Assembly (NCBI GenBank): GCA_016716525.1 | Contig: JADJWE010000001.1 | Span: forward strand, 1,302,001 to 1,366,000 | Direction of reading: 5' to 3' | DNA: 64,000 nt | Source of the DNA: Candidatus Flexicrinis affinis | GTDB taxonomy: Bacteria; Chloroflexota; Anaerolineae; Aggregatilineales; Phototrophicaceae | In this document: positions 33,998-42,059 of the stretch, in pieces | Layout of the letters: the number at the start of each line of letters is the position of its first letter | Numbering within the stretch: position 1 is the first letter of the stretch | Notes under the pieces: generated by a model | What the model saw: only the letters and a program-made list of their open reading frames with translations | The model's database searches: none | What the model was told of the DNA's origin: nothing | Made by a program: the position numbers and the translations under genes

Positions 33998-35109
33998 GGC
34001 AAGACTTGAACCTCGACCGACAATACGGGCGGAAGGTCGCGGACGATCGGCGCCCACGTATCTCCGGAGTCGGCGGACGCGTACACCTGACCGCCAGTTG
34101 TCCCGAAATATACGCCACACGACTCGAGGGTGTCGACCGCGAACGCGTTGCGCAGGATATTCACATAGCAGTCGCTCTGCGGCAGGCCATTGCTCAGCGC
34201 CTCCCATTCGTTACCACCCGAACGGCTGCGGTAAACGCGTAGCTTGCCATCGGGCGGGTAATGGTAGGAGTCGCTGAGGATCGGGACGACATAGATCGTC
34301 TCGGGTTCGTGAGCATGCACCGCGATCGGAAAACCGAAGTCGGATGGGAGGTTTCCACTCACTTCGTGCCACAAGTCGCCGGCGTTGTCCGTGCGCATAA
34401 CATCCCAATGCTTCTGCATGAACAGCGTTTCGGGCCGAGACGGATGCATCGCGATACTGTGGACACAGTGTCCGACTTCAGCATCGGCGTCGGGAAGTTC
34501 AAATTCCGACCGCAAGCCACGGTTGATTGGACTCCATGTCTCGCCGCCATCGTGAGTGCGGAAGGCTCCTGCCGCCGAAATCGCGACGTACATCCGCTTG
34601 GGATCGTTGGGGCTAATCACGATGGTGTGCAAACACATCCCGCCTGCGCCGGGCTGCCATAGATTGCCTTTGACGTCGCGCAGACCGGCTAGTTCGGTCC
34701 ATGACTTTCCGCCATCGGAAGTGTGGAAAAGCGCGGCGTCCTCGACGCCAGCGTACACCGAGTCGGGGTCAGTGGGGGAGGGTTCCAAGTGCCAGACACG
34801 CTTGAACTCCCACGGGTGCTGCGTACCGTCGTACCATTGGTGCGTGCCGGGGTTGCCCTTATAGACGAACTCGTTGTTCATCGCCTCCCACGTCGCGCCG
34901 CCGTCATCGGAACGCTGGATAACCTGCCCGAACCACCCGCTGGTCTGCGATGCATAAAGCCGGTTCGGGTCCGATGGCGTCCCTGTGACGTGAAATACCT
35001 CCCATCCCGGAAAGTGCGGTCCGTCGACCGTCCAATCCTTGCGCCGTTCGTCCGAGCGCAGAATGAATGCGCCTTTGCGCGTGCCCACCAATACACGAAC
35101 GCTGCTCAT
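33994..35109 (-). CDS. BNR/Asp-box beta-propeller protein (exo-alpha-sialidase-like)
   Basis: 371 residues with no signal peptide. Repeated Asp-box motifs SDDGGATWE, SDGGKSWTE, HDGGETWSP and SADSGDTWAP mark a five- to six-bladed propeller. The Arg triad and Tyr/Glu nucleophile of true sialidases cannot be identified, so it is probably a non-catalytic or unknown-function propeller (YCF48/VPS10 style). It is fused in expression to the MoaD-like gene. A consensus promoter with an internal GAAC-N4-GTTC palindrome lies upstream, with GGGGGT about 10 bases before the ATG. Confidence 0.88.
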   Translation of the reverse strand: MSSVRVLVGTRKGAFILRSDERRKDWTVDGPHFPGWEVFHVTGTPSDPNRLYASQTSGWFGQVIQRSDDGGATWEAMNNEFVYKGNPGTHQWYDGTQHPWEFKRVWHLEPSPTDPDSVYAGVEDAALFHTSDGGKSWTELAGLRDVKGNLWQPGAGGMCLHTIVISPNDPKRMYVAISAAGAFRTHDGGETWSPINRGLRSEFELPDADAEVGHCVHSIAMHPSRPETLFMQKHWDVMRTDNAGDLWHEVSGNLPSDFGFPIAVHAHEPETIYVVPILSDSYHYPPDGKLRVYRSRSGGNEWEALSNGLPQSDCYVNILRNAFAVDTLESCGVYFGTTGGQVYASADSGDTWAPIVRDLPPVLSVEVQVLP

Positions 35110-35146
35110 ACGTCTTTACCCCCGGAATGCCTTAGTTGGTCAATTC

Positions 35147-35175
35147 AGAATAGAACTTTTGTTCTCGTTTGTCAA
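35147..35175 (-). promoter_or_regulatory. Sigma-70 promoter of the BNR/MoaD operon
   Basis: On the minus strand TTGACA (35175-35170), 17-base spacer, TATTCT (35152-35147). Perfect -35, four of six at -10. It gives a leader of about 30 bases to the ATG at 35109. Confidence 0.7.
35152..35165. promoter_or_regulatory. Palindromic operator of LexA (SOS) type inside the promoter spacer
   Basis: AGAACTTTTGTTCT is a perfect inverted repeat with the core GAAC-N4-GTTC, the Gram-positive LexA/DinR box also reported to be used by Dehalococcoides LexA. It fills most of the spacer between -35 and -10, an ideal place for repression. No lexA gene is in the window, so the regulator is inferred from the motif. 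Confidence 0.5.
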
Positions 35176-35273
35176 TGAATCGATGTGACGGTTCGTATCT
35201 ACAGACACGGTCCACTCGACCTGCACGCCGCGAGCTTGAGGTGAGGGTCGCCGTACGCCCTCGCGGCGCCTGT

Positions 35274-35299
35274 AGGGCGGGATCGTACGATCCCGCCCT
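35274..35299. repeat. 26-bp perfect palindrome (REP-like)
   Basis: AGGGCGGGATCGT (35274-35286) is followed directly by its reverse complement. It sits in the 259-base gap between the BNR gene and the alditol oxidase gene, downstream of the oxidase. No T-run follows. It resembles short dispersed palindromes seen between genes in Chloroflexota and could also act as a transcript-end hairpin for the oxidase. The rest of the gap, apart from the BNR promoter, shows nothing. Confidence 0.6.
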
Positions 35300-35368
35300 G
35301 TTGCTTTCACCGCATCGGCTGTGTTGTGGCGCACTTGCAGCAAAGACTCATGTGCGCTGCGCACTGGC

Positions 35369-36634
35369 CTAAAGGACGTATCGCGTCAGGAACGAATTCG
35401 AGAACTTTCCGTTAGGATCGTACCGGCGTACAAGTTGTTCAAAGTCGTGGCGCCGATCGTACTGGGCACGTACGTAGTTCGGCGCAAGGGTATACACTTT
35501 TCCCCAATGTGGGCGAAGGTTCAAAGGCGCCAACTTCTCTTCGACAAGCGACGCCAGCCGCTCGACGTCGGCTTGCATGGGCTTCCACGTGAAATGGATG
35601 CCAACGCTTGCTCGTTCGTAATGCGGGCTCATCCAGAGGTCGTCGGCGGCAACAGTTCGGATCTCGGAGATAAACAGCACAGGTGCAAGCGTTGGGCCAA
35701 GCTCGCGCAGCAGATGGGCAGCCCGCCCGAATTGTGCGCGGTCGATGAAGTACTCGGTCTGGATCTCTTCGCCGGCACTGGGCGTGAATCCAACGCGAAA
35801 GTGCGGCAGACGCTCATGCCACGCGCCAATAACTCCCATCTGTTCAGTGCACGGCTCGGCACTTGAACCCGGCAGGGGGTGGACATTGCTGCCGGCCGGT
35901 GATGCGCCCAGATCGCGCAGCGGCCCGCCCGTGTCTGAGTCGCCGGGCATAACCGATTTCAACCAAACCTGATTGATCCGGTCGCTCGACCAGTCCGTGA
36001 AGAAGCTCACACTGTACGCGCTCGCCTGAATAGCGTCGAACTGCGCAACCGCCTGCTCAAGCGGTAGATCGAGGTAGACGTTCTGGCGCATCTCGAATCG
36101 TTGCACGACCTTCAAGGTTATGCGCGTTACGATGCCGTAGGCGCCAAGCCCAACGACAAGGCCGGGGAACTCATCCGGGTGATCCTTGCGGTTGCGCCGA
36201 TGATTCGTGCCATCTGCGGCGACAAACTCGATTTCCTCCACAGCCGTGGCAAGGTTGCCTTGCTCTTGACCGGAGCCGTGCGTTGCCGTCATACACGCGC
36301 CGATAACGGAGATGTGCGGGAGCGACGCCATGTTGTGCAGCGCATATCCACGCTCGTCCAAATAGCTAGCGAGCTGCCCATACGTAACGCATCCCGTAAC
36401 CGTGACCCGGCCCGCCTGTGAATCGAGTTGGATGTCGGTCTCGAAGTCCCTGAGAGAGACCAGCGTGCCCTCGGTGTCGGCGATGGCGTTGAACGTGTGA
36501 CGCGTACTCACAACGCCGACTCGCGCGTTTGTGGCGAGGATGCCCTGTAAATCTGCAATGGTACGCGGATAGACCACGCGTTCCGCGCGATAGCTGTAAT
36601 TGCCTGACCAATTGTGTTCGGGTTGCGTGTTCAT
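35369..36634 (-). CDS. Alditol/xylitol oxidase (FAD-linked, VAO family)
   Basis: 421 residues. The N-terminal FAD-binding domain has VVSTRHTFNAIADT with His46, the same number as the FAD-linked His of Streptomyces AldO, then TATHGSG and GLGAYGIVTRITL. In the substrate domain FISEIRTV (Glu, Arg), IHFTWKP (Thr) and PHWGK (Lys) match the AldO active site. It should oxidise sugar alcohols at C1 to aldoses with release of hydrogen peroxide. It lies 99 bases downstream of the guanidinium exporter gene in the same direction and may be partly co-transcribed with it. Confidence 0.92.
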   Translation of the reverse strand: MNTQPEHNWSGNYSYRAERVVYPRTIADLQGILATNARVGVVSTRHTFNAIADTEGTLVSLRDFETDIQLDSQAGRVTVTGCVTYGQLASYLDERGYALHNMASLPHISVIGACMTATHGSGQEQGNLATAVEEIEFVAADGTNHRRNRKDHPDEFPGLVVGLGAYGIVTRITLKVVQRFEMRQNVYLDLPLEQAVAQFDAIQASAYSVSFFTDWSSDRINQVWLKSVMPGDSDTGGPLRDLGASPAGSNVHPLPGSSAEPCTEQMGVIGAWHERLPHFRVGFTPSAGEEIQTEYFIDRAQFGRAAHLLRELGPTLAPVLFISEIRTVAADDLWMSPHYERASVGIHFTWKPMQADVERLASLVEEKLAPLNLRPHWGKVYTLAPNYVRAQYDRRHDFEQLVRRYDPNGKFSNSFLTRYVL

Positions 36635-36733
36635 CGACCGAGTCTTTACCCTTTAGCGTTGCGCCCAGTTCCGCCTGTAGTTGTGCGACAAGTCTACGCG
36701 ACATGCAGCGATCTCGCATGGGGACGACTGCCG

Positions 36734-37054
36734 TTATTGGGTGCTGGTCAAGCGCAATCCAACGATGCCCCCGACAAGCATCAGCAGCGACAGCAGCTTC
36801 AGAACCTCTCGTGACTCCCCGAAGAAGAGCATCCCAAGCACCGCAGTTCCGGCGGCGCCAATGCCCGTCCAGATTGCATAGGCAGTTCCGACCGGCAGAG
36901 ACTTCAGGGCTTGTGAGAGCAGTACCATGCTGAGCACGAGGGAGATGAAGAAGATGACGGTTGGAACGGGTTTTGTGAAGCCTTCCGACTGCTTCAACGT
37001 CACCGCCCACACTGTTTCGAGGAGTCCCGCGACGAATAGGATGACCCAAGCCAT
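36734..37054 (-). CDS. gdx: Guanidinium exporter Gdx (SMR family, SugE type)
   Basis: 106 residues with four membrane helices, the size of SMR proteins. Glu13 in MAWVILFVAGLLETVW is the conserved proton/substrate-coupling Glu. The Gdx subtype marks LKQSEGFT after helix 1, LPVGTAYAIWTGIGAAGT in helix 3 and a C-terminal GIVGLRLTS distinguish it from Qac/EmrE types. It exports guanidinium in exchange for protons as an antiparallel dimer. The ATG at 37054 has AGGAGAG at 37067-37061. A guanidine-II riboswitch lies directly upstream, which independently supports the substrate. Confidence 0.96.
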   Translation of the reverse strand: MAWVILFVAGLLETVWAVTLKQSEGFTKPVPTVIFFISLVLSMVLLSQALKSLPVGTAYAIWTGIGAAGTAVLGMLFFGESREVLKLLSLLMLVGGIVGLRLTSTQ

Positions 37055-37078
37055 GTCGTACTCTCCTGCTGCGAACGT

Positions 37079-37123
37079 TGGGGTCGTCCCCAGGAAAACA
37101 CGGCATACAGTGGGTCGTCCCAC
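37079..37123 (-). ncRNA. Guanidine-II (mini-ykkC) riboswitch
   Basis: On the minus strand two hairpins with identical ACGA loops: GTGGG-ACGA-CCCAC at 37123-37110 and TGGGG-ACGA-CCCCA at 37092-37079, joined by 17 bases. Paired GC stems with ACGR loops define this class; two guanidinium ions bind and the loops kiss. It ends 11 bases before the AGGAGAG ribosome site of the exporter gene, which fits control of translation initiation. Confidence 0.93.
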
Positions 37124-37167
37124 AGTAGGGTCGATTGCGATACGGATGGCGCAGTCTCGACCCTGAA

Positions 37168-37196
37168 ATTATAGTGGCTGTGTGGGACCTAATCCA
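37168..37196 (-). promoter_or_regulatory. Sigma-70-like promoter of the riboswitch-exporter transcript
   Basis: On the minus strand a perfect TATAAT (37173-37168) with TGGATT (37196-37191) 17 bases upstream. The -35 is weak (three of six). The predicted start is about 40 bases before the first riboswitch hairpin. Confidence 0.6.
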
Positions 37197-37219
37197 TGCT
37201 TAGTTGATCGATGCGAGGA

Positions 37220-37256
37220 CGGGCAGCACTACGCAAATCGATTGTCATGCTGCCCG
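37220..37256. repeat. Hairpin downstream of copA
   Basis: CGGGCAGCA (37220-37228) pairs with TGCTGCCCG (37248-37256), 9 bp with a 19-base loop, 16 bases after the copA stop on the minus strand. No T-run follows, so it may protect the 3' end rather than terminate. The remaining 37124-37271 region holds the exporter promoter only. Confidence 0.45.
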
Positions 37257-37271
37257 AACCCTTGCAACAAT

Positions 37272-39587
37272 TCACGGATTTGACCGCATCGCTCTTGCCT
37301 GAGGCATCACGCCCTTGAGTCGAAGCGAATTCGTGACCACGAATACCGACGAAAACGCCATCGCGCCGGCGGCGAGCATTGGCACCAGCAGGCCCAGCAT
37401 CGCCACGGGAATCAGGATGATGTTGTAGAAGAACGCCCAGAACAGATTCTGGTAGATCGTTCGCATCGTCATGCGGCTGATGTCCAGCGCGCGCAGGACG
37501 CCACCTAGATCGCCGCGCATCAGCGTGACGTCTGACGCTTCGATGGCGATGTCGGTCCCGGTGCCGATGGCGAGGCCGAGGTCGGCGCTGGCCAAGGCGG
37601 GCGCGTCGTTGATTCCATCGCCGACCATTCCGACGACCTCGCGCGGGCCTTGCAACTGCTTCACGGTGTCGGCCTTGTCGGACGGCAGGACGTCAGCGAT
37701 GACTTCCGCAATCCCCAACTTGCCGGCGATGACGCGCGCTGCCGCAGCATTGTCTCCGGTGATCATTACCGGCTTGAGCCCACGCCGAATCACTGCCGCA
37801 ATCGCTTCTGCTGCCTCCGGCTTCAGACTATCTTCGACGGTAATCACGCCGGCAAACACGCCGTCGATGGCGACCGCGACGACGGTTTGCGCCTTCTGCG
37901 CCGCCGCGTCCAGTATCGGCATCGCGCGTTCCAGTCCACTGACATCTTCGTCGGACATGAGTCGCATGCTTCCGACCAGAACGCGCCGTCCTTCTGTGGT
38001 CGCGACCACGCCGCGGCCCGCGCGGGACTCGAAGTCGGCGGGTTGGCCCAGCGCCAAGCGGTTCTCTTCGGCGCACTTCACGATCGCGGTCGCAATCGGG
38101 TGTTCGCTGCCCCGCTCGGCAATTGCGGCAAAGCGCAGCACGTCCGATGCGTCGAATCCGTTCTCGGCATGAACGTCGGCGACCACGGGCTTGCCTTCGG
38201 TCAACGTGCCGGTCTTGTCAAATGCGATCGTTGTGAGCGCGCGCGCACGCTCAAGGGCTTCGCTGCTGCGGAACAATACACCTTGTTCAGCCGCCTTGCC
38301 GGTGCCCACCATAATCGCGGTCGGCGTCGCCAGTCCAAGCGCACACGGGCAGGCGATCACCAGCACCGCGACCGCGTTCATCATCGCTTGCACGAACGTC
38401 GCCTGACCGATAACGAGCCATCCCACAAACGTGAGTGCTGCCAGCACCAGCACAATCGGGACGAACACGCCGCTGACCTGATCGGCCACGCGTTGAATTG
38501 GCGCCTTGGAACCCTGCGCCTGCTGCACGAGGCGGACGATCTGCGATAGCACCGTTTCCGGGCCAACTCGCGTGAGTTGAACGAACAACTGACCGTCGAG
38601 GCTGATTGTTCCCCCGACGACTTCGCTATCACCTGCACGGCGCACGGGCAGCGGCTCGCCGGTGAGCATCGACTCGTCGACGTTTGACACGCCGCTTACG
38701 ACTACGCCATCCGCCGGAATCCGCTCGCCGGGGCGGACGACCACCGTGTCGCCGCGCAGCAGTTCCTTGACGGGGACTGTGCGCTCAGTTCCGTCAATGA
38801 GCACGGTAGCGGTCTGCGGAGTCAGATTGAGCAGCTTGCGGATTGCATCCCCCGTGCGGCCTTTCGCGCGCGCCTCGAGGTACTTGCCAAGCGTGATGAG
38901 GGTGAGGATCGCCGCCGCTGTCTCGAAGTATTCGTCTGTTCCTACGACGTCGCTGTAGCCGAATACCTGCCCGAGGACGACGATCATGCTCCAGATGTAC
39001 GCGATGCCGGTGCCCATGGCCACCAGCGTGTCCATATTGGCAGCCCCGTTACGTGCTGCCTTCCACGCCCCGTCGAGATACTGCCGGCCGAGCGCCACGA
39101 CCACCGGCGTTGTGATGGCGGCGAATACGAAGGGCCAGCCCGACCACATCAGCCACGGGAAGGCATCCATCAGCGCTGGCACGGCGTGCATGAGGTGTCG
39201 GGCCATGCTCACGACAACCAGCGGCACGGTGAGCACAAGCCCGAAAATCAGCAGGCGGCGCTGCTGCTCGATCTCCTCGTCGCGCGCCTTGCGCTCGGCA
39301 TCGGCGTCAGCGTCGTCTTCGAGTTCCAGAACACCATACCCTGCGCGTTCAACGGCTGCGATCAAATCGCCGCGGCGCGCGGTGCCGGCCTTGAGCGACA
39401 CAGTCGCATGTTCTGTGGCGAGGTTTACATTGGCGTCGACGACACCGGGCACCTTCTTGAGCGTCCGTTCGACGGTACGAACACACGCGGCACACGTCAT
39501 CCCTGTGATCGGCAGGTCGAGCGTTGCCGTCAATGTGCCAGTGGCGTCGGTGAGGGATTCCACATTAAGCTCTGCGGCTTCAGTCAT
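37272..39587 (-). CDS. copA: Copper-exporting P1B-type ATPase
   Basis: 771 residues. One N-terminal heavy-metal domain has GMTCAACV (about residue 29). The membrane CPC motif is in IACPCALG, the phosphorylated Asp in FDKTGTLTEG, the SEHPIA motif, and hinge MVGDGINDAPALA, all typical of Cu(I) exporters (TM6 CPC, TM7 YN, TM8 MxxSS as in AMAFSSVFVV). Eight membrane helices are expected. It pumps Cu+ or Ag+ out of the cytoplasm. No CopZ or CsoR gene adjoins it, so its regulator must be elsewhere. Confidence 0.96.
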   Translation of the reverse strand: MTEAAELNVESLTDATGTLTATLDLPITGMTCAACVRTVERTLKKVPGVVDANVNLATEHATVSLKAGTARRGDLIAAVERAGYGVLELEDDADADAERKARDEEIEQQRRLLIFGLVLTVPLVVVSMARHLMHAVPALMDAFPWLMWSGWPFVFAAITTPVVVALGRQYLDGAWKAARNGAANMDTLVAMGTGIAYIWSMIVVLGQVFGYSDVVGTDEYFETAAAILTLITLGKYLEARAKGRTGDAIRKLLNLTPQTATVLIDGTERTVPVKELLRGDTVVVRPGERIPADGVVVSGVSNVDESMLTGEPLPVRRAGDSEVVGGTISLDGQLFVQLTRVGPETVLSQIVRLVQQAQGSKAPIQRVADQVSGVFVPIVLVLAALTFVGWLVIGQATFVQAMMNAVAVLVIACPCALGLATPTAIMVGTGKAAEQGVLFRSSEALERARALTTIAFDKTGTLTEGKPVVADVHAENGFDASDVLRFAAIAERGSEHPIATAIVKCAEENRLALGQPADFESRAGRGVVATTEGRRVLVGSMRLMSDEDVSGLERAMPILDAAAQKAQTVVAVAIDGVFAGVITVEDSLKPEAAEAIAAVIRRGLKPVMITGDNAAAARVIAGKLGIAEVIADVLPSDKADTVKQLQGPREVVGMVGDGINDAPALASADLGLAIGTGTDIAIEASDVTLMRGDLGGVLRALDISRMTMRTIYQNLFWAFFYNIILIPVAMLGLLVPMLAAGAMAFSSVFVVTNSLRLKGVMPQARAMRSNP

Positions 39588-39655
39588 ATTGAGCGTACTC
39601 GTGATGATTATCCAACGGTTGCTACGGTAACAGACGTGTCGTTCGAACGCCTGCC

Positions 39656-40252
39656 TTACGAATCTTCGATCTGCGTGCGGACATGCTCCGACCAGAGTTC
39701 GCGAAAGTCCTGCGCGCCGATGATATCTTGGCTGACCGGCGCAAGCTGTGCAAGCGAGAACTTGCGGAAGTCTTCGAACGCCTTCTCGACGAAATACAGC
39801 ATCTCATAGGCTTCGAGCCGTGCCCCGGCGAGCAGACCGACTAGTGATGCAGCATACGCGATTAGGCAGGTCAAAACAAGGAGCGCAGGCGGCCACGGCA
39901 CTGGAATAAGAAGCAGAGACAGCAGCGTCGGGACAACTAACGCGCCGGCAAACGCAAGCCCCCGCAGGCGTGGTTCAAGCCGAATGCGGGCCTCCGAATC
40001 CGTGATCGGCTCGACCGTAGCGCTGAGCAGGCACAGCGCGGACGTTCGCCTGCCGCGTGCGAACAACGACTTGCTGGTCGTGGCCATGCGGAAGCCGCCA
40101 TCAACCGGGTCGATGTAGTATCGGCGTCCCTCGGCAAAGGCATCGCGCATGTGCAGGCGTTGGGTACTCGGCGTAGCGGCAGCGTCCAGCGTCCGTGCCA
40201 CGGATTCCGCAGGGATAGCGACGTTCAAGTGAATGGGACGGATCAGGCGCAT
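39656..40252 (-). CDS. Membrane protein of unknown function
   Basis: 198 residues from ATG 40252. Two hydrophobic helices lie at about residues 97-116 and 120-142, flanked by soluble N- and C-terminal parts. The N-terminal 90 residues (MRLIRPIHLNVAIPAESVAR) contain YIDPVDGGFRM and look like a small beta-domain. No ribosome site is clear; a longer start at 40312 is possible. It is divergent from the alpha/beta hydrolase, with a 10-bp inverted repeat between them. Confidence 0.65.
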   Translation of the reverse strand: MRLIRPIHLNVAIPAESVARTLDAAATPSTQRLHMRDAFAEGRRYYIDPVDGGFRMATTSKSLFARGRRTSALCLLSATVEPITDSEARIRLEPRLRGLAFAGALVVPTLLSLLLIPVPWPPALLVLTCLIAYAASLVGLLAGARLEAYEMLYFVEKAFEDFRKFSLAQLAPVSQDIIGAQDFRELWSEHVRTQIEDS

Positions 40253-40297
40253 AGTCAAGCGGGCAAGGTATACTGTCCGAATGTAGTGTACCGTCAC

Positions 40298-40328
40298 GTC
40301 ACGGCAAAACACTATGTCTTGCCGTGAC
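40298..40328. repeat. Inverted repeat between divergent genes
   Basis: GTCACGGCAA (40298-40307) and TTGCCGTGAC (40319-40328), 10 bp perfect with an 11-base spacer. It lies 36-42 bases before the hydrolase start and 46 before the ATG of the membrane-protein gene. It could be an operator shared by both genes or an mRNA hairpin. Confidence 0.5.
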
Positions 40329-40369
40329 CTGACAGCTTTTCAGCGGCATAACAGGAAGCCGGTGTGCGG

Positions 40370-41218
40370 ATGTCTGAGATGTATCCTCTCGTGGAATTGG
40401 GCGGAAGCGGGCCGGTCATCAACATCGCGTTGGCGAACGGCTTCCCGCCTGAAACGTATCTGCCGATGCTTCGCCCGTTGATGGAGTCGTTTCGGGTCGT
40501 CTGTCTGCTGCCGCGGGCGATGTGGCCCGGGCAAACACCACCGGCTGTTCTCGGCGACTGGAAAACGGATGTTACCACGGATCTGCTGGCGGGAATCGAG
40601 CATCACAGTCTACTCAATGTGATCGCGATGGGACACTCGTTCGGCGGGATTGCGTCCGCGCTTGCAGTTAAGGAGCGCCCACACGCCTTTCGCGCGCTGA
40701 TTCTGCTTGATCCCACCATTCTTGAGCCGGCGCTGATCGCGGACCTCGCACAGCTTCGCGCGTCAAACGCTCCGGCCGATGCATATCCGCTGGCATCTCG
40801 CGCGTTGCGGCGGCAGGACGTGTTTACGCACCGCAGCGAAGCGTTCGACTATTTCCGCAGCCGCGGCGTCTTCAAGGACTGGAACCATGCCGCGCTGTCG
40901 CAATATGTCGACTCGGGGCTTCTTCAAACAGATACTGGCTTCGTGCTGGCTTGGCCGAAGGAATGGGAAGCATACTACTTCCGCACAATGTACTTGAAGT
41001 TCTGGGACGAAATACCGGCGCTCAACGGCATAGTTCCTACGTTGATTGTTCGCGGCGAGACGAGCGACACGTATGTGGCACAGTCAGCGGCCGAGGTCGC
41101 GCGGCTGTGGCCGGAAGCCACGCATGTCGAGGTCGTCGGCGAGGGGCACCTCTTCCCGCAGACGGCTCCCGAGCAAGCGTCAGAAATCCTTCGAGACTGG
41201 TTATTGTCGGCGCTTTAG
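40370..41218 (+). CDS. Alpha/beta hydrolase
   Basis: 282 residues from ATG 40370; GTG 40364 is an equally possible start given AGGAAG at 40353-40358. The nucleophile elbow is AMGHSFGG near residue 90 and the catalytic His is in GEGHLFPQT near the C-terminus; the acid is probably the Asp in RGETSDTYV. A cap of helices covers about residues 120-200. The fold serves esterases, lyases and haloalkane-type enzymes, so the substrate is open. Its 3' end is overlapped by 182 bases on the opposite strand by the M50 gene. Confidence 0.88.
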   Translation: MSEMYPLVELGGSGPVINIALANGFPPETYLPMLRPLMESFRVVCLLPRAMWPGQTPPAVLGDWKTDVTTDLLAGIEHHSLLNVIAMGHSFGGIASALAVKERPHAFRALILLDPTILEPALIADLAQLRASNAPADAYPLASRALRRQDVFTHRSEAFDYFRSRGVFKDWNHAALSQYVDSGLLQTDTGFVLAWPKEWEAYYFRTMYLKFWDEIPALNGIVPTLIVRGETSDTYVAQSAAEVARLWPEATHVEVVGEGHLFPQTAPEQASEILRDWLLSAL

Positions 41219-41993
41219 GAACGTCGAGAATTGTCTCGTCTTTCGTGTTCGGCGCCGAAGGCTCGGGTGTTCGAGGCCGGCGCAGCGGGCGGATGACCGA
41301 GGCGTAGACGGCGAAGCCCAGCACCACCGCCGACAACGCGAGCCACAGCAGCGCCCAAACGGCCGCCGGTAGTGGAAATACTTCGGCCGAAAAGGCAGCC
41401 GCATCGTTGCGCACTTGCCCCAAGGTCGCACCGCTGTTGTCGACCAGCGAGCGCACGTCAAGCAGTGCGTTAAGGCCGGTCAGCATCGCGAGCACGTTCA
41501 AAACCAGCACATTCACGATCAGTGAGAGCTTCCACGCCAGACCGAGCAGTGCGAATCCGAAGCCTACTCCGACGAGCAGCGCGGTGATACGTCCTTGCTC
41601 GTCAGGACGGGCATACAGGATGCTGAACGCGATCAGGCCAACTCCGAGTACCGCCGAGATCATCCGCGTACGGCGCCACGTGTTCGTCAGGTAGAACAGG
41701 GCCGCGCCAAAGAGTGCCGCGCCTACGTAGCCGGCAGGCAGGATCAGCGCGCGCGCGCCGCCGCGAGTTGTGGCCACTCCCGCGCCGGATGGATACACGA
41801 CGAACCCCAGCACATCGCCGCCGGTGACTTCTGCCGCGATCCCGTGGCCGGCTTCATGCACGTAGGTCACGAACAGGCGCACGGGGTACATCGCCGGGTC
41901 GAGTGCCGGCGTGTTCCACGCAACGATAATGATGACAAGGGCTACCGCCGCCAGCCAAAGCGCCCGGCGACGAAACTGCACGTCGAGTGACAT
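41037..41993 (-). CDS. M50-type membrane metallopeptidase (PF13398-like) with an extended C-terminus
   Basis: 318 residues. The zinc motif is VTYVHEAGHGIAAEVTGG near residues 43-60 (HExxH), and the later LNALLDVRSLVDNSGA / RNDAAAFS segment supplies the third ligand region typical of the M50B-like family. Six or so membrane helices follow the motif. The last 60 residues are Arg/Pro-rich and lie antisense to the end of the alpha/beta hydrolase gene, which is unusual; the original stop was probably near 41220 and has been lost, or one of the two ends is misassigned. Confidence 0.82.
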   Translation of the reverse strand: MSLDVQFRRRALWLAAVALVIIIVAWNTPALDPAMYPVRLFVTYVHEAGHGIAAEVTGGDVLGFVVYPSGAGVATTRGGARALILPAGYVGAALFGAALFYLTNTWRRTRMISAVLGVGLIAFSILYARPDEQGRITALLVGVGFGFALLGLAWKLSLIVNVLVLNVLAMLTGLNALLDVRSLVDNSGATLGQVRNDAAAFSAEVFPLPAAVWALLWLALSAVVLGFAVYASVIRPLRRPRTPEPSAPNTKDETILDVPKAPTITSLEGFLTLAREPSAGRGAPRRRPRHAWLPATAARPRPLTVPHTCRSSRREQST

Positions 41994-42059
41994 AGATGTC
42001 CCGCCAACCTCACAGGTCTGATACTATTATGACCTATCCGTGTTCAATAGGGGATACGT

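Noticed and set aside
33701..34207. A longer start for the MoaD-like protein
   Set aside because: The extra 70 codons lie inside the propeller gene in another frame; the ATGA overlap at 33994-33997 gives a normal start.
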